From positions 434,001 through 498,000 of the forward strand of contig JAWKUN010000006.1 in the NCBI GenBank assembly GCA_041398565.1: DNA of 64,000 bases. Direction: 5' to 3'. The position numbers and the translations under genes were made by a program. Positions 18,097 to 31,060 of this stretch are shown here, one piece after another (positions within the stretch are counted from its first letter, which is position 1; the number at the start of each line of letters is the position of its first letter). The notes beneath the pieces were generated by a model. It was given only the letters and a program-made list of their open reading frames with translations, was not told where the DNA came from and ran no database searches. This stretch comes from DATGPD01 sp041398565. Its GTDB lineage: Bacteria; Planctomycetota; UBA1135; UBA2386.

Positions 18097-19215
18097 CTAC
18101 TTCTTGCCCTTGGCTTGCTCGCGCGCCACTTTGAGACGCTTCTCCAGGACTTGCCGGATCATCTCGACGTCCAACTCCGCCAAGATGGCGTTCGCAGGGT
18201 CGGGATCCATCACTGTCCAGATCTTCAGCGCTCGGGTCTGCCCTTCCTCCGTCTCCCACCACTTCTTGATGACCGCCGCCGCGCTCTTCGGCTCGACTGC
18301 GGCCAAGGTCTTCGCGACCGACTGGAGGCCGGCCACCTCGTCCTGGCGGATGAGCAAGACCGTGTTGTGGAATTCGTCGATGTCGGATTGCAGCTTGGCT
18401 CGCATCTGTTCTACGTCTCGCAGTTTCTCCAACACCGCGTCCTGACGATCGGCGACGTCGCGCTCGCGAGCTTCCAGCTCGGCTTGCTGCTTCTGTAACG
18501 CCGCCCGATCACGCTCGAGTTCGAGTTGCTGCTGGCGCGCCCGTAGCAGGATCTGGTTCAGCTCGTCGACACCGATGCCGGTCTCGATCTGCGGGAAGTT
18601 CCACAGACGCCCGGGCCGGTACTGCCCCTGCCCGAGCACCGAATCGACTTTCGCTTTCCACTCGGTGCTGGCCTCGGGGTGGCCCGCGTCGCGCGTGGCT
18701 CCATGCGAGTCCGACGAAGCGTGCTGGCCGTCGTGCGCCCCCGCGGCGGCAGCCTCATGGCCACCCGCTTTCTCGGCGCCGTGCTCGGCGGCGGCCTCAC
18801 CACCACCGTGTTCCTCCGCCTTGCCGCCGCCGTCCCCCTCGGCCGGTGCGCCGTGACCGCCGCCCGCGGCGGGAGCCTCGCTCTTGAACAGCGACTTGCC
18901 CTGACGGTACGGAACCTGGTCTTCCCGACCCAGCCCGTCGCTGCGCTGGGCGTGCGGGTCGTCACCGTGTGCGGCGCCGGCGGCAGCCGTCTCACCGAGC
19001 GGCGCGGCGGGCGGCGCGTTCGCCGGAGTAGGTCCACCGTGCTCGGCCCCTTCGGCGTCGACCGGCGGTTCTGGTGGTGGCGGGAAGAACGACGACAGGA
19101 CGGGGATGCCGCGCGTGCCAGCGTGGTTGAGACGCCCTTGAGCCGCCAGCAGACCTACGACCGTCCCGGCGAAGAGCACGACCCCCAGAACTGTCAGGAA
19201 CAGGATCTTCCTCAT
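18097..19215 (-). CDS. MotE-like flagellar protein (FliJ-FliL intergenic gene; YlxF/MotE family)
   Basis: A 372-residue protein with an N-terminal membrane helix (IPVLSS follows LFLTVLGVVLFAGTVVGLLA), then a ~130-residue low-complexity stretch rich in Ala, Gly, Glu and His, a coiled coil near 205-290 with RQQQLELERDRAALQKQQ-type heptads, and a C-terminal MgtE_N-like domain with TLAAVEPKSAAAVIKKWW and VMDPDPANAILAELD. Genes of this kind lie next to fliJ in many flagellar operons (YlxF in Bacillus, MotE in alphaproteobacteria) and help assemble or chaperone the motor. Its ATG overlaps the fliJ stop (ATGA), and AGGAGGAG precedes it. The histidine-rich linker is unusually long. Confidence 0.72.
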   Translation of the reverse strand: MRKILFLTVLGVVLFAGTVVGLLAAQGRLNHAGTRGIPVLSSFFPPPPEPPVDAEGAEHGGPTPANAPPAAPLGETAAAGAAHGDDPHAQRSDGLGREDQVPYRQGKSLFKSEAPAAGGGHGAPAEGDGGGKAEEHGGGEAAAEHGAEKAGGHEAAAAGAHDGQHASSDSHGATRDAGHPEASTEWKAKVDSVLGQGQYRPGRLWNFPQIETGIGVDELNQILLRARQQQLELERDRAALQKQQAELEARERDVADRQDAVLEKLRDVEQMRAKLQSDIDEFHNTVLLIRQDEVAGLQSVAKTLAAVEPKSAAAVIKKWWETEEGQTRALKIWTVMDPDPANAILAELDVEMIRQVLEKRLKVAREQAKGKK

Positions 19216-19709
19216 CTCGCCTCTCCTCCTGCGCCGCTGTCACCATCGGCAGTGTCGTCCGTCGTTGCTCCAGCAGTGCCTCGTCGACGTGCCAGCAGGC
19301 GCGCGATCCGCGCCGATTCCTCAAGCTCACCCTGCTCGGCTCTGGAGACCTCGAGCTGCCACGTCCGGCGACGCGCTTCGTACATCTTGTCCATCGCCGC
19401 CGCGGCGGTGCGTCGTTGCCGCCACGTCTCGCGAGCTTCGGCCACGCCGATCGCTGCAGCGTCGCGATCCGTGCGCGCTCTGACCGCTGCCCGCTCCAGG
19501 CCCCGAAGGAGTGCTGTCGCCAACACCGCGACCGCCGGTGCGGCGTTGGCCTGCCCGCGACACTCCTCGGCGACGGCCGCCATCCCTGCCAAGCGGGTCT
19601 CCGCTTGCGACAAGCGCGTGACCGCCCCAGCAAGAGCAAGCCGCGCCGAATCCTCTTGCTGGTGTCGAAGTGCCCTGATCTTCCGCAGTCGGAACGCGAA
19701 CTTCTTCAA
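19212..19709 (-). CDS. fliJ: Flagellar export chaperone FliJ
   Basis: About 165 residues, an almost entirely alpha-helical, coiled-coil protein of the FliJ family, the central stalk of the export ATPase. The beginning KKFAFRLRKIRALRHQQEDSA is the typical FliJ start; it follows a TTG at 19709 that overlaps the fliI stop (TTGA). A GTG at 19724 would add five residues inside fliI. The C-terminal ~30 residues are Gly/Asp-rich. Location between fliI and the motE-like gene is the standard order. Sequence identity within this family is always low, so the call leans on position and helix pattern. Confidence 0.8.
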   Translation of the reverse strand: MKKFAFRLRKIRALRHQQEDSARLALAGAVTRLSQAETRLAGMAAVAEECRGQANAAPAVAVLATALLRGLERAAVRARTDRDAAAIGVAEARETWRQRRTAAAAMDKMYEARRRTWQLEVSRAEQGELEESARIARLLARRRGTAGATTDDTADGDSGAGGEAR

Positions 19710-21043
19710 GACGCACCGCCCCACGGCACGTTGGCCACACCGGCGAGTTCGACGAGGAGGGCCAAAGTCTGTTCCTCCGACCGACTCTCGCGCCCGTGGT
19801 AGAGGAGCTGGTCGATCCGATCGATCTTGGCGAGGGCCTCGTCCAGCAGCGCGTCCGTGCCCTTGCGGTAGGCGCCCACGCTCACCAAGTCACGGTTCTC
19901 GTACCAGTGGGCGAGCAGCCGGCGTACGGATCGCGCCGATGACCGGTGCTGGGGCGTCGTCACCCGATCCATGACGCGGCTGATCGACGCAAGGACGTCG
20001 ATGGAGGGGAAACGCCCACGTGCCGCGATGTCGCGGCTCAGCACGATATGCCCGTCCAGGTAGCCGCGCAGCGCGTCTGCCACCGGTTCGTTCATGTCGT
20101 CGCCTTCCACGAGAACCGTGAGAAGACCCGTGATCGAACCCCGCGCGGCGGTGCCCATGCGTTCGACAATGCCCGGCATCATTGCGAACAACGAGGGCGG
20201 ATAGCCGCGCAGTGTCGGCGGCTCGCCGGCCGCAAGCCCCACCTCGCGCGCGGCCAGCGCGAAGCGCGTCACCGAATCCATGACCAACAGCACGTGTTTG
20301 CCCGCATCGCGGAACGACTCGGCCATCGTCATCGCGGTGAACGCGCCCTTGAGGCGCAACATCGGCGATGTGTCCGACGTCGATACGACGACGACCGACC
20401 GCGCCATTCCTTCGACGCCCAGCACATCGTGCAGGAACTCGTTCACCTCGCGTCCACGCTCGCCGATCAAGGCGATGACGTTCACGTCTGCCGACGAACC
20501 GCGAGCAATGCTGGCGAGCAACGTGCTCTTGCCCACGCCCGAGCCGGCGAAGATTCCCATGCGCTGGCCCCGACCGCAGGTGAGGAAACCGTCGATCGCA
20601 GAGACCCCGGTGTGAAGGCGTTGGTCGATGGGCGGACGAGAGAGCGCCGGAGGGGGGCTCGCGAACAGTGGGCGCTCGACCCCGACCGGGGTCGGCTTGC
20701 CATCGAGGGGACGCCCCAGGGCGTCGATCACGCGGCCGAGAAGGGAAGGCCCTGTCGGAACACGCCAGACGCGACCCACGTGCTCGACGCGGTCGTGGCA
20801 GGCCATGCCTTCACGAGCGCCGAGCGGCATCAGCATGGTGCTGTCACCGCGGAACCCGATGACTTCGGCCGGAACTCGGATACCAGCCGAAGTTTCGACC
20901 GTACAGGTCTCTCCGACCGCAGCGCGAAGCCCGACAACCTCGAGCGCCAAGCCCTCGACCGCGACGATGCGGCCGGTCGCGACCGGTCGGTTGGCGCACC
21001 GCGAGCGTTCGAGGGCGGCTAGCACGCTGGGGCTCAGGGACAC
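19706..21043 (-). CDS. fliI: Flagellum-specific export ATPase FliI
   Basis: A 445-residue F1-ATPase-beta-like enzyme energising type III flagellar export. Walker A is AGSGVGKST, preceded by GVSAIDGFLTCGRGQRMGIF; Walker B is KHVLLVMDSVTRFA; ALIGERGREVNEF and GYPPSLF are strictly FliI/YscN-like. The frame extends far upstream, but the proper start is the GTG at 21043, overlapping the end of fliH by ten bases, which gives VSLSPSVLAALERS as the first residues. Length agrees with the family (~440). It acts with FliH and FliJ at the cytosolic face of the export gate. Confidence 0.96.
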   Translation of the reverse strand: MSLSPSVLAALERSRCANRPVATGRIVAVEGLALEVVGLRAAVGETCTVETSAGIRVPAEVIGFRGDSTMLMPLGAREGMACHDRVEHVGRVWRVPTGPSLLGRVIDALGRPLDGKPTPVGVERPLFASPPPALSRPPIDQRLHTGVSAIDGFLTCGRGQRMGIFAGSGVGKSTLLASIARGSSADVNVIALIGERGREVNEFLHDVLGVEGMARSVVVVSTSDTSPMLRLKGAFTAMTMAESFRDAGKHVLLVMDSVTRFALAAREVGLAAGEPPTLRGYPPSLFAMMPGIVERMGTAARGSITGLLTVLVEGDDMNEPVADALRGYLDGHIVLSRDIAARGRFPSIDVLASISRVMDRVTTPQHRSSARSVRRLLAHWYENRDLVSVGAYRKGTDALLDEALAKIDRIDQLLYHGRESRSEEQTLALLVELAGVANVPWGGAS

Positions 21044-21606
21044 GCGGCAAGCTCCCGTCGCAATTCGTCGCTGACCCGCTGCAGGACTTCCTGCGGATCG
21101 TAGGCGATGCTGCCCGCTCGGGTCTCGATGCGCACGCTGCCATTGGCCAGGTTCGCGTCGACAGCGAGCCGGACACCCTGCAACTCGGCGAGGGCGGCGA
21201 CGCGCTCGTGATCGGCAGCAGCCACGTGAACCGTCAGAGCGACGTCGCTGCCGTGGGCGACGCACTCGCCGAGGCTCCGACGAATCGCCGGCAATGGGTC
21301 GACGCCGGCACGCCCGACAGCATCGCCGACGATCTCGCGCGCGACGGCGAGTCCGAGTTCCGTGGCCAGCGTGGCCACTTCGTCGAGGCGCGCATCGACC
21401 GCGGCTCGCACATCCCGCAGGCAGTCCTGCAGGCCCGCGGCACAGGCCTCCGTCGCCTGCCGAGCCAATTCTTGCTCGTGCGCCATGTCGCGCAGGCGCA
21501 ACAGTCGGCGAACGGCGGGAACCTGCCTGGCCATTTCCGACGATGCGTGCGCGCGAACCGACATCAGGGGCCTGGACATCGACATCTGCACAATGTCGTG
21601 GCTCAT
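21034..21606 (-). CDS. fliH: Flagellar assembly protein FliH
   Basis: A 190-residue peripheral protein that binds FliI and links it to the export gate and C-ring. After a short N-terminal region there is a helical stretch AHEQELARQATEACAAGL and then the FliH/YscL C-terminal domain with LATELGLAVAREIVGDAV and a closing ARAGSIAYDPQEVLQRVSDEL. The ATG at 21606 overlaps the fliG stop (ATGA). Sequence similarity in this family is low; the position between fliG and fliI makes the call safe. Confidence 0.88.
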   Translation of the reverse strand: MSHDIVQMSMSRPLMSVRAHASSEMARQVPAVRRLLRLRDMAHEQELARQATEACAAGLQDCLRDVRAAVDARLDEVATLATELGLAVAREIVGDAVGRAGVDPLPAIRRSLGECVAHGSDVALTVHVAAADHERVAALAELQGVRLAVDANLANGSVRIETRAGSIAYDPQEVLQRVSDELRRELAACP

Positions 21607-22637
21607 ACCATCTGCTCCGCGCCCGCGGACGCCTTGATCTCGCCGCGATCCATCGCCTCGCGCACGACGTTGATGATGCTGGCCTGCGCTTCGAGGACCT
21701 CGGCCAGAGGAGTCGGCCCCAGATTGTCTCGTTCTTCGCGCACCATGTCCGCGGCCCGCTTGCTGAGATTGCCGAAGATGTTGGCTTCGACTTCGGCCGT
21801 GGTCGCTTTCATCGCGTACGCCAAGTCCTTGGTCTCGATGGATCCCAGGACGCGCTGGATCGACTTCTTGTCCAGCTTGCCGAGGTCGTCGAAGGTGAAC
21901 ATCTCGTTGCGGATCGCGCTGGCGATGTCCCCGTCGCGTGTGCCCACCACGTCCAGGATCTCCTTCTCGCCGCCGCCCATTCCGTTGAGGATCTCGGCGG
22001 CTGCCTTGATCCACGCCTTCGGCTCGGAGCGCAACGGTGTCAGACCGAGGTTCTTCACCTTCGTCCGCATCACGTCCAGCACACGCTGCACGACGTCTGG
22101 CGGCGTACGGTCGAGGGTCGCGACTCGGTGCACCATCTCGGGGCGCCGTTGTTCGGGCAGGTAGCGCAGCACCTTTCCGGCCTTGCCTCGATCGAGGTGC
22201 GCCAGGAAGACCGCGGCGATCTGCGGATGCTCCTCGGTCAGAAGGTTGGCGAGATCCTCGGGCGAGAGAGCCTCGAAGACAGCGAACGGTTTCTTGGCCA
22301 GGATCTCACCATCGACCTGGCGACTCATCTCCTGACCGCGCTCAGGACCGAAGGCCTTGACCAGCACCGCCTTCATGTGCTGGCCCACATCGCCGAGCGC
22401 CATCGTACCCGAGCGTAGCCGGCGAACGGCCTGACGATAGGCGACCCCGATCGTGGAGGGGCTGATGGCCACCTCTTCGAGTTCGCGCATGGCTCGCGTC
22501 ACGGTGTTGACGACGTCCTCCCCGAGGAGCCGCATGACTTGTGCCGACAGCTCACGGTCGATCGAGAGGAGAGTGATCGCGACGGCGCGCTCGTTGCTGA
22601 GCTCACCCTGCTTGGCGCTCGCACCACCGGCGCTCAC
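21603..22637 (-). CDS. fliG: Flagellar motor switch protein FliG
   Basis: A 344-residue rotor protein. The N-terminal part contacts FliF (NERAVAITLLSIDRELSAQV), the middle domain has the EHPQ motif in LLTEEHPQIAAVFLAHLD, and the C-terminal domain ends with charged helix residues that meet the stator: MFTFDDLGKLDKKSIQRVLG and SKRAADMVREERDNLG. The start is the GTG at 22637, overlapping the fliF stop (GTGA) with a perfect GGAGG seven bases upstream; an ATG 21 bases earlier is possible but has no ribosome site. Confidence 0.96.
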   Translation of the reverse strand: MSAGGASAKQGELSNERAVAITLLSIDRELSAQVMRLLGEDVVNTVTRAMRELEEVAISPSTIGVAYRQAVRRLRSGTMALGDVGQHMKAVLVKAFGPERGQEMSRQVDGEILAKKPFAVFEALSPEDLANLLTEEHPQIAAVFLAHLDRGKAGKVLRYLPEQRRPEMVHRVATLDRTPPDVVQRVLDVMRTKVKNLGLTPLRSEPKAWIKAAAEILNGMGGGEKEILDVVGTRDGDIASAIRNEMFTFDDLGKLDKKSIQRVLGSIETKDLAYAMKATTAEVEANIFGNLSKRAADMVREERDNLGPTPLAEVLEAQASIINVVREAMDRGEIKASAGAEQMV

Positions 22638-24130
22638 GACTTCACCTCCGTCAGCCAACCTTCGAGCATGCGAGAGACGGCAGCTGGGTCCTCGGTGATG
22701 GCCTTTTCGATGTCGCGACGCATCCGGCGAATGCTCTCCTCGGGCGACAGACTCTCTTCCGGGACCTCCTCTTCCACGGACGCCACTGCGGCCGACGGCT
22801 TCTCCACGGCCCGACGCAGCATCCCCCGCAGGAAGAGCAGCACGATCACCACCCCGACGACCTGCGCAATGGTCGGGACGTAGTCCTTGAGGGCTTCGAG
22901 CGTGCCCGGCCCTGACGGCGGCGGTTCCACCTTCAACTCGGGCAACTTCTCGACGTGGATCGCGAACCCGTCACGATCGGCCGTGAAGCCGACGCACTGC
23001 TTGATGAGGTTCTCGACGTTCGACAGCTTCTCGGCCGCCAATTGCAGCTTCTCGTCGAGCACCAAGGCAACGGACAGCCGACGCACATCGGGCGCGAGCT
23101 TCCCCTTGTTGCTGGTGCCTCGGAATGGCTCGTAGCTCTTCTCGCTCGTGCTGTCCTTCTTGTTGTTGCGTGGACCACTGGCCTCCGCTGCCTGGGTCGA
23201 GGCGCTGGGGTCGCCACCGACCGAGGATGACGATTCGGTCGAGTCGGTCTTGGTGGTCTTGTCCGAGACCAAGATCGGAGCGTCCGGGACGATCTTCTCC
23301 TGCCGGGTCTCCCAGTTCGGGTCCAATTCGACGACGACCTGCACGCGCGCCTGATCCGGGTAGAGACGGTCCAGGACCGCCTGCGCGCGGTCGGTCAACT
23401 CGTCCGATCGCGCCCGTTGCAGCGACAGGAACTCCGTGGTGTCGACAGTGGATCCCGTGCGACTGTCGATCGAGTAGCGCTCCTGGGTCGAAGTGTTGAC
23501 GACGACCACGTGCTCGGGTGCCACGCCGAGTGCTGCACACGCCGTCTCGACAGCCGCTGCTGCGATGCGACGGAACGATGCTCCCGCGCGCACACGCACG
23601 AGCACGCTGGCCCGAGGCTCGGTCTCGCTGTCCAGGCTCTGGTAGATGCTTCGCTTGGGCATCGAGCTGGTGACGGTCGCCGAGAGCACCCCCTCGATCT
23701 GCAGCACGGCGCGCTCGGCGCGTGATCGATTCTTCGCGTCGAGCAGGTCCTTGCGGGCGTCCCGATCGAGGGTGAAGCGCGTCATCAGGTCGTCACTCTC
23801 GCTCCCCCCCCCGGCGCTGGCAGTGACCCCAGACTCGAACAAGACGCTCCGCGCTTCGGGGACGAGCGAGCGCGGCACCGCGATACCGCGACCGTCGCGC
23901 GAGAATGGGATGCCGGCTTGAGACAGCGCTCGAACAGCCGACGACACCTCGCGTGGATCGACCGCCTCGACGACCAGCTGGTAGTCGGGCTGGCCTGCCA
24001 CCCACATCATGCCTCCGAGACCCACGAGCGTGAGGGCGAGCACGGACACCATCAGCCAACGCTGACCGCCGTCGAGGCGCGTCCATACGCCTCGAAACTG
24101 CGCCAGGAGGTCGACGAGGAAGCGCGGCAT
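22634..24130 (-). CDS. fliF: Flagellar MS-ring protein FliF
   Basis: A 498-residue protein with membrane helices near 25-46 and ~415-440, forming the MS ring on which rotor and export gate assemble. The YscJ/FliF periplasmic domain covers ~50-230 (LVVEAVDPREVSSAVRALSQ, GIPFSRDGRGIAVP, TRFTLDRDARKDLL) and the FliF C-terminal domain has the VVVNTSTQ and QVVVELDPNWET segments. The extreme C-terminus, ESIRRMRRDIEKAITEDPAAV and a final MLEGWL segment, is the FliG-binding tail. A Ser/Thr-rich linker of ~40 residues sits at ~300-340. The ATG at 24130 follows fliE after 12 bases. Confidence 0.95.
   Translation of the reverse strand: MPRFLVDLLAQFRGVWTRLDGGQRWLMVSVLALTLVGLGGMMWVAGQPDYQLVVEAVDPREVSSAVRALSQAGIPFSRDGRGIAVPRSLVPEARSVLFESGVTASAGGGSESDDLMTRFTLDRDARKDLLDAKNRSRAERAVLQIEGVLSATVTSSMPKRSIYQSLDSETEPRASVLVRVRAGASFRRIAAAAVETACAALGVAPEHVVVVNTSTQERYSIDSRTGSTVDTTEFLSLQRARSDELTDRAQAVLDRLYPDQARVQVVVELDPNWETRQEKIVPDAPILVSDKTTKTDSTESSSSVGGDPSASTQAAEASGPRNNKKDSTSEKSYEPFRGTSNKGKLAPDVRRLSVALVLDEKLQLAAEKLSNVENLIKQCVGFTADRDGFAIHVEKLPELKVEPPPSGPGTLEALKDYVPTIAQVVGVVIVLLFLRGMLRRAVEKPSAAVASVEEEVPEESLSPEESIRRMRRDIEKAITEDPAAVSRMLEGWLTEVKS
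22645..22649 (-). promoter_or_regulatory. Ribosome binding site deciding the fliG start
   Basis: GGAGG, read on the minus strand, lies seven bases before the GTG at 22637 and inside the last codons of fliF. It supports GTG over the upstream ATG at 22658. Confidence 0.75.
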
Positions 24131-24142
24131 GGGTGTTCTCGG

Positions 24143-24463
24143 TCAGACGGCCGTCCGCGCCAGTGTCTCCCACGCTTGGAGGAGACGGTTGCGGACCTCG
24201 AGCGCCAAATTGAAGGCGATCTCGCTCTTGCCCATCGCGATCAGGACTTCGTGAACCTGGACCGGCTCGCCGCGCGCCAGGGCCAGCGCTTTGTCGTCGG
24301 CGTCCTGTTGCAGATCGGAGACTTGCCGCAGAGCTCGGTGCAGGGTTTCCGCGAAGGTCGGTTCGGGTCCACCGGCGCCCTCCAACTCGCCGGAGCCTCG
24401 GGCATCCCGTCCGGGTCCTTGCAGACCCACGAGACCCATTCCTGGCAAATCGAAACCGGTCAT
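24143..24463 (-). CDS. fliE: Flagellar hook-basal body complex protein FliE
   Basis: A 106-residue small protein joining the MS ring to the proximal rod. The C-terminal two thirds match FliE: FAETLHRALRQVSDLQQDAD, PVQVHEVLIAMGKSEIAFNL and ALEVRNRLLQAWETLAR. The first ~35 residues are Gly-rich and loosely conserved, as usual. It lies five bases downstream of the flgC stop and 12 before fliF, the standard flgB-flgC-fliE-fliF order. Confidence 0.92.
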   Translation of the reverse strand: MTGFDLPGMGLVGLQGPGRDARGSGELEGAGGPEPTFAETLHRALRQVSDLQQDADDKALALARGEPVQVHEVLIAMGKSEIAFNLALEVRNRLLQAWETLARTAV

Positions 24464-24468
24464 GGCTC

Positions 24469-24918
24469 CTACACCCTGATGTTCTGCAAGGCCGTCTGCA
24501 ACATGCCGCGATAGGCCTGCATGGATGCGATATTGGCTTCGAAGCTGCGCTGGATGACCGCCATGTCGACCATCTCCTTGAAGATGTCGACGTTGGACAT
24601 CAGTACGAAGCCGTTGGCATCCGCATGCGGATGTCCGGGATCGAAACGCGGCACGAAGGGGGTCGAAGTGTCGGTCGCGACCCGCACGACGCGGGTGCCC
24701 CCCGGAGCGGCTCCTACGCTTCCGAGCACCGCGGCGAAGCCCGACGGAGCCGTTTCCTCGACCACCACTGTGCGTCGGCGGTAGGGAAGCCCGTCTGGCC
24801 CCTTCGTAACGTGCATGTTGGCGACGTTCGCAGCCACGACCTCCGCCCGCTGCATCTCCGTTCGCATGCCCGAAGCCGCAATGTCGAAGCCCGTGAAGAC
24901 ACCCTGCATTCCCTTCAT
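24469..24918 (-). CDS. flgC: Flagellar basal-body rod protein FlgC
   Basis: A 149-residue rod protein exported by the flagellar type III system. The start FDIAASGMRTEMQRAEVVAANVAN is the rod-family N-terminal signature, and the end DMAVIQRSFEANIASMQAYRGM its C-terminal coiled coil. The middle contains FDPGHPHADANGFVLMSNVD, typical of FlgC. The ATG at 24918 is preceded at eight bases by GGAGG, whereas the ATG at 24933 has no ribosome site, so the shorter form is chosen. Confidence 0.94.
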   Translation of the reverse strand: MKGMQGVFTGFDIAASGMRTEMQRAEVVAANVANMHVTKGPDGLPYRRRTVVVEETAPSGFAAVLGSVGAAPGGTRVVRVATDTSTPFVPRFDPGHPHADANGFVLMSNVDIFKEMVDMAVIQRSFEANIASMQAYRGMLQTALQNIRV

Positions 24919-24926
24919 GTGTCTGA

Positions 24927-24931
24927 CCTCC
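24927..24931 (-). promoter_or_regulatory. Ribosome binding site deciding the flgC start
   Basis: GGAGG on the minus strand, eight bases before the ATG at 24918. It overlaps the upstream ATG codon at 24933, which argues against using that one. Confidence 0.7.
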
Positions 24932-24981
24932 ATTCCGCTGAGTCCACCGCGCCTCCTTTTGCGTCCGCTCTGGTTGGTGGC

Positions 24982-25329
24982 CTACTTGCTCTGGATGGCA
25001 CGGTTGAGCTGTGACATGGCAACCGCAGCGCGCCGGCTGAACAGGTCGTAGAGCAGGCGAACCTTGTCCAACTCCGCCAGTTCCTGGGTCGTGGACACGT
25101 TGTTCACCCCGGGCGGACCGGACATGTCATGACGGACAGTGGGGACGACCGAGGATGGGTCGTCACCGCGACGAAACGCCTCCCTAAGGCCTTCCTCGAA
25201 GACGACCTCGAACCGCTTGAAGCCCGGCGTGTTCTGATTCGCAACGTTGTGGGCGATGACGTTGGCGCGCAACGCCATCGCGTCGAGCACTCGCACCACG
25301 GCTTCCACACCCCTGCCCAGTTCCAGCAT
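24982..25329 (-). CDS. flgB: Flagellar basal-body rod protein FlgB
   Basis: A 115-residue proximal rod protein and the first gene of the flagellar operon. Recognisable parts are ALRANVIAHNVANQNTPGFK near the N-terminus (the rod/hook NxANxxTPGFK signature) and the C-terminal DLFSRRAAVAMSQLNRAI. The ATG at 25329 has GAGGA six bases upstream. The 63-base gap to flgC is the largest inside the operon. Upstream lie about 600 bases without a gene, then the rRNA operon transcribed in the same direction, so the flagellar promoter must be in that interval unless there is read-through. Confidence 0.94.
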   Translation of the reverse strand: MLELGRGVEAVVRVLDAMALRANVIAHNVANQNTPGFKRFEVVFEEGLREAFRRGDDPSSVVPTVRHDMSGPPGVNNVSTTQELAELDKVRLLYDLFSRRAAVAMSQLNRAIQSK

Positions 25330-25912
25330 GACGTTCCTCGATCCGACCTCCTACGCGTATCGGGCCCGTCGCAGGGGGAACTTGAGGCGACGGAGGTCGC
25401 GTCGCACCCTCTCGTCCAGCACTCGGCGGCCCCGACCGGAGGCTCAACTTGCTCATGAGTCCGACTGGGAGCACCTCCCCCGATGCCCGGACCGGCCTCA
25501 CGCCGAAGACCCGCACGCCAATCCAGCGGTGGCGCCCTCCTTGGCCAGACCGCGGGGCTCTGTCAACCCTTCGAACGGGCGTTGAGTCCGAGTCGCTCGT
25601 CGGCCCGATCCAACCTGCCGCGCACGTGGAACGCACGGCAAAGGTCTGGACACACCCGAAGGAGAACTCGAGGCGGCGCCACTTGCTCCGCTTGCGCCGT
25701 GGCGGCGAGGGTCCGGACGGAGGGTGCCGCCCTCGCGACGGCACCCGCGTCCTCACCTTGCACACACCGCGCCCAGGCAGGCCGGGACGAGAAACCGAGC
25801 CCAGTTGGGAGACACGGCCAGCGAGGGCACCGCGGGCCGTCGGCCTCTGCGCGCCCGCCTTGGTGTTGAGGCCTTGGCGTTGGGGGCCTTGGTGTTGGGG
25901 CCGGAAACGAGA
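25330..25912. other. Intergenic region between flgB and the rRNA operon
   Basis: About 580 bases without a credible gene; the open frames here have neither recognisable motifs nor ribosome sites. It should contain the flgB promoter. I looked for a sigma-54 GG-N10-GC site and for a sigma-28-type box on the minus strand and saw no convincing match. The only structured parts are the short tandem repeat at 25857-25902 and the hairpin next to 5S. Confidence 0.5.
25857..25902. repeat. Three imperfect tandem copies of a ~15-base GCCTTGGTGTTGGGG unit
   Basis: The sequence runs GCCTTGGTGTTGAG, GCCTTGGCGTTGGG, GGCCTTGGTGTTGGGG, then CC. It lies just beyond the post-5S hairpin in the direction of transcription. 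No function is known. Confidence 0.6.
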
Positions 25913-25943
25913 GCAGCCTCCAGGGGAAGCCCCTGGAGGCTGC
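25913..25943 (-). terminator. Strong hairpin after 5S rRNA, probable rRNA operon terminator
   Basis: A perfect 14-base inverted repeat (arms GCAGCCTCCAGGGG and CCCCTGGAGGCTGC) with a three-base loop begins about 13 bases after the 5S 3' end. The following minus-strand bases TCTCGTTTCC contain only a weak T run, so termination may be incomplete or need a factor. Confidence 0.7.
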
Positions 25944-25956
25944 GGAGTGAGATAAC

Positions 25957-26062
25957 CCCGGCGCTGACCTACTTTCGCCTTTCGACTATCATCGGCCCGA
26001 CCTGCTTAACTTCTGTGTTCGGGATGGGAACAGGTGTGACCAGGTCGGTATGGGCACCGGAG
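25957..26062 (-). rRNA. rrf: 5S ribosomal RNA
   Basis: About 106 bases directly after 23S on the minus strand. The conserved loop A/B region CCCATCCCGAACACAGAAGTTAAGC is recognisable, in its first part CCCATCCCGAACACAGAAG, and the ends (CCGGTGCC and AGCGCCGG) can pair as helix I. The ends are estimated from that pairing to within a few bases. Confidence 0.9.
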
Positions 26063-26074
26063 AGAAAGAGAGTT

Positions 26075-26114
26075 GGAGTGAGAGAGAAAGCCTGATGGAG
26101 ATCAGGGGTGAGAA
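26075..26114 (-). other. 3' arm of the 23S rRNA processing stem
   Basis: These 40 bases are the near-perfect complement, within the transcript, of the 40 bases before 23S at 29073-29112; both contain GGAGTGAGAGAGAA on the plus or its complement strand. Such long stems around 23S are RNase III substrates. Mismatches are limited to the central part. Confidence 0.75.
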
Positions 26115-26116
26115 TT

Positions 26117-29069
<2,953 letters not shown>

Positions 29070-29072
29070 ATT

Positions 29073-29112
29073 TTCTCACTCGAGATCTTCATCTCGGCTT
29101 CTCTCTCACTCC
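29073..29112 (-). other. 5' arm of the 23S rRNA processing stem
   Basis: Complementary in the RNA to 26075-26114, and placed directly before the 23S 5' end, so the two arms close a stem around 23S. Confidence 0.75.
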
Positions 29113-30874
<1,762 letters not shown>

Positions 30875-30942
30875 TTCTTGTTCGTTATGAAAGGCAATCT
30901 GTGGAAGCCCACAAGGCTCGCGCCTCGCAGACCCCCTGCGCT

Positions 30943-30968
30943 CACACCTCAATCCATCCAGGTCACCC
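30943..30968 (-). other. 5' arm of the 16S rRNA processing stem
   Basis: Lies in the leader about 70 bases before 16S and is complementary in the RNA to 29231-29253, sharing the GGGTGACCTGGA core. Confidence 0.65.
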
Positions 30969-31032
30969 AAATGCCAAAGATCATCCCTCGCCGGCTCGGC
31001 GCGCTCGCGCGGCCCGCCGTGAGGGGTGGGAG

Positions 31033-31060
31033 AAGTTAGCGACCTCGAAGCACCGGTCAA
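31033..31060 (-). promoter_or_regulatory. Candidate rRNA operon promoter
   Basis: On the minus strand TTGACC (31060-31055), a 16-base spacer and TAACTT (31038-31033) form a sigma-70-like promoter, with the AT-rich patch GAATTTTCC a little upstream. It would give a leader of ~150 bases before 16S, enough to include the processing arm. The rest of the interval 30875-31250 has no gene and no clear terminator for the upstream wecC-type gene. Confidence 0.4.

Noticed and set aside
25483..25955. Overlapping frames of 120-170 codons upstream of flgB
   Set aside because: No ribosome sites, no motif, and they overlap each other, the tandem repeat and the hairpin.
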